From assembly GCA_015039315.1 (NCBI GenBank), contig WIDE01000009.1, positions 434,001-498,000 on the forward strand: a DNA stretch of 64,000 nucleotides, read 5' to 3'. Positions 62,511 to 64,000 of the stretch are shown here, piece after piece (the first letter of the stretch is position 1; every line of letters starts with the position of its first letter). Both the position numbers and the translations under genes were made by a program. This stretch comes from Clavulina sp. PMI_390. Lineage: Eukaryota > Basidiomycota > Agaricomycetes > Cantharellales > Hydnaceae. Under the pieces are notes generated by a model, which saw only the letters and a program-made list of their open reading frames with translations, made no database searches and was not told the origin of the DNA.

Positions 62511-64000
62511 TTACATCATGGGTGGTAATGAGACAGAACCTGCCGAACCAGGCTCGTCCAGCGAGTCATCCACGGCATCATAGTAGTCCTCCACAAGTCT
62601 ACCGGCATATTAATTAGAACATACCCTATACTCGAGGTTAATGTCACATACCGATATACATAGGCAGGAGGATGGTCGCCGCTAATGGTCATTGTGGTCA
62701 GCTCAAGTCCAGACTTGCAAGGCGATTCATAAATTACTCACTAATTCGTAACCAAAACGTCGATGAACTCGGGTGAGATCCAATCGTACCATGGGTTGAT
62801 GATATCGACATCTTCTGGAACAAATGGATCTGTGGAAGGAAGTACGTCCTCTGGATTTCCAATATCTCGAGACGAGTATTGTTGATGAGCATTCCAGGTG
62901 GGCGTCAGCTTGAATTGGCCACCACATATAAGCACTGGTGTCGAGTGGGCTCGAGCTGCCATGGCCGCCAAAGCAGACCCCGCGACGGAGAACACCCCGC
63001 CGTTCTTCTGGATTGAATGGGCTCCCAGGACAACCTTATTCACTCGAGACATGACAGCAAAGAGGGCAGAGTCGGGTACAAGGACAGTGGATATTTTGGC
63101 TGCAGCCAGTGCAGCTGCCATTTCACGGCCTGAATAGCTGGGAAAAGTGTCGAGCCCTTAATTAACATAATGAAGGCAAATCACTGTGAATGAAAACTTA
63201 CGATGGAGCAGTCTCAGCAACTATGACGGAGAATTTCCGGTCTTTTGATGCTGCTTTTAGGAAGGCTTCCACGGTTTTTGATTTACCGACCGTCAGGACG
63301 ATTTCCCTTTTGGAAGCTGATCAGGCGATGACTTTGGAGCTCTGTAGAGAAGTGACGTACTCTGGATGGATATACTCCCGCGCATTTTTGGCTACATTTT
63401 CATAGACAGTCTCCAATTCGTTGATAACCTCTTGGATCGCATCGATGAGGGCAGGCTTCATTGCGATTGCCTTTTTTGATGATTCGGTGAAGAATGGATC
63501 AGGGAGAGCTTTTGTCACTGGCATAGGGCTGGCCATGTGGGGACTTCGCAAGAAAAAGTTGGCTTCAATGAGATGTTTTGGGATAGCAGAGCGACTGAGC
63601 AGGCCAAACGAGGAGGCCATAGCGGGCGAGGGGTGAAAACTGGGATCTGATGGGTGAATAGATGGAGTCGACGATCTTGAGCTCGGTTCAAGGTTGCCCG
63701 CGACGCCTGCTGCCTCTTCTCTGATGACTTTCATCACCTTTCGAATAATTCCACCCACACTTGTCTCTGTGATTCCCCTAAGCAATGGAATCAAACGTCG
63801 AGGATCTGCGGAAAGACGCACCATGAGGCTGAGCGCCTTGTAGGCGCTTTCCGATAAATCGGACTAGTTTCAGCAATTCTTCGATCTTGGAAAAGCGAGC
63901 AGATGCGACGACTTGTCGTAATAGGACCACAGTCTCAAGGGCGGCAGCACGGGAGCCCACAATTTGCCTAACCATGGAGCCAAGGAATTGAGGACATGGA
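62511..64000 (-). CDS. GCD7: eIF2B subunit beta, 5' end missing
   Basis: Minus-strand exons >64000..63822, 63766..63361, 63306..63202, 63137..62742, 62681..62652, 62598..62511. eIF2B beta is a regulatory subunit of the guanine-nucleotide exchange factor for eIF2 and senses eIF2 phosphorylation. Seen: [104 protein letters not shown], then [14 protein letters not shown]. The 63767..63821 intron was fixed by the QPHE junction. A Ser/Pro-rich insert ([16 protein letters not shown]) lies after the N-terminal helices. The start codon lies beyond the window. Its stop is 29 nt from the GUF1 stop on the other strand, so the 3' UTRs probably overlap. Confidence 0.93.

Overview
The window is nuclear DNA from a filamentous fungus, most likely an agaricomycete basidiomycete. 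The evidence is intron density (4 to 30 exons per gene, most introns 50-80 nt with GT-AG ends), mixed strands with short intergenic spacers, and protein families typical of fungi (Yos9 ending in HDEL, Stt4, Guf1, a Hal4/Npr1-type kinase, fungal Shq1). A closer guess such as Ceratobasidiaceae/Rhizoctonia is only a guess. All gene models were spliced by hand; codon phase was checked across every junction.

Layout. 1-786: 3' end of mitochondrial ribosomal protein uL15m. 1187-10967: four head-to-tail paralogues of a membrane-anchored serine-carboxypeptidase-like (S10) protein, each with 11 exons at the same positions. 11182-17429: V-ATPase subunit D, 60S protein uL24/L26 (minus), an FRG1-like protein and kynurenine 3-monooxygenase. 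17430-19861: gene-poor. 19862-26620: three-AT-hook HMGA-like protein (minus), Yos9, and a degenerate acyl-CoA-synthetase-like membrane protein (minus). 28124-31910: histone H1 and Shq1. 32053-38317: a small N-myristoylation-motif protein (minus), divergent from a dynein heavy chain gene that encodes only the tail. 38318-41259: gene-poor. 41260-45172: Hal4-type kinase. 45173-47922: gene-poor. 47923-50932: Erv2 sulfhydryl oxidase and a membrane protein of unknown function (minus). 51517-59163: complete Stt4 PI 4-kinase (minus, 30 exons). 59293-62481: Guf1/LepA. 62511 to the end: eIF2B-beta (minus, 5' end cut).

Most genes are housekeeping genes and form no operon-like pathway. The accessory part is the S10 array. 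Its members keep the Ser-Asp-His triad but have lost residues that bind the substrate C-terminus in true carboxypeptidases.

The most unusual signals are: (1) two kinase introns with AG-free tracts of 769 and 590 nt; (2) a dynein heavy chain ending right after the tail, about 1,200 residues in; (3) a probable U2-type AT-AC intron followed by an 8-nt microexon inside the Stt4 kinase domain; (4) the S10 array. No CRISPR array, tRNA, rRNA or recognisable transposon was found.
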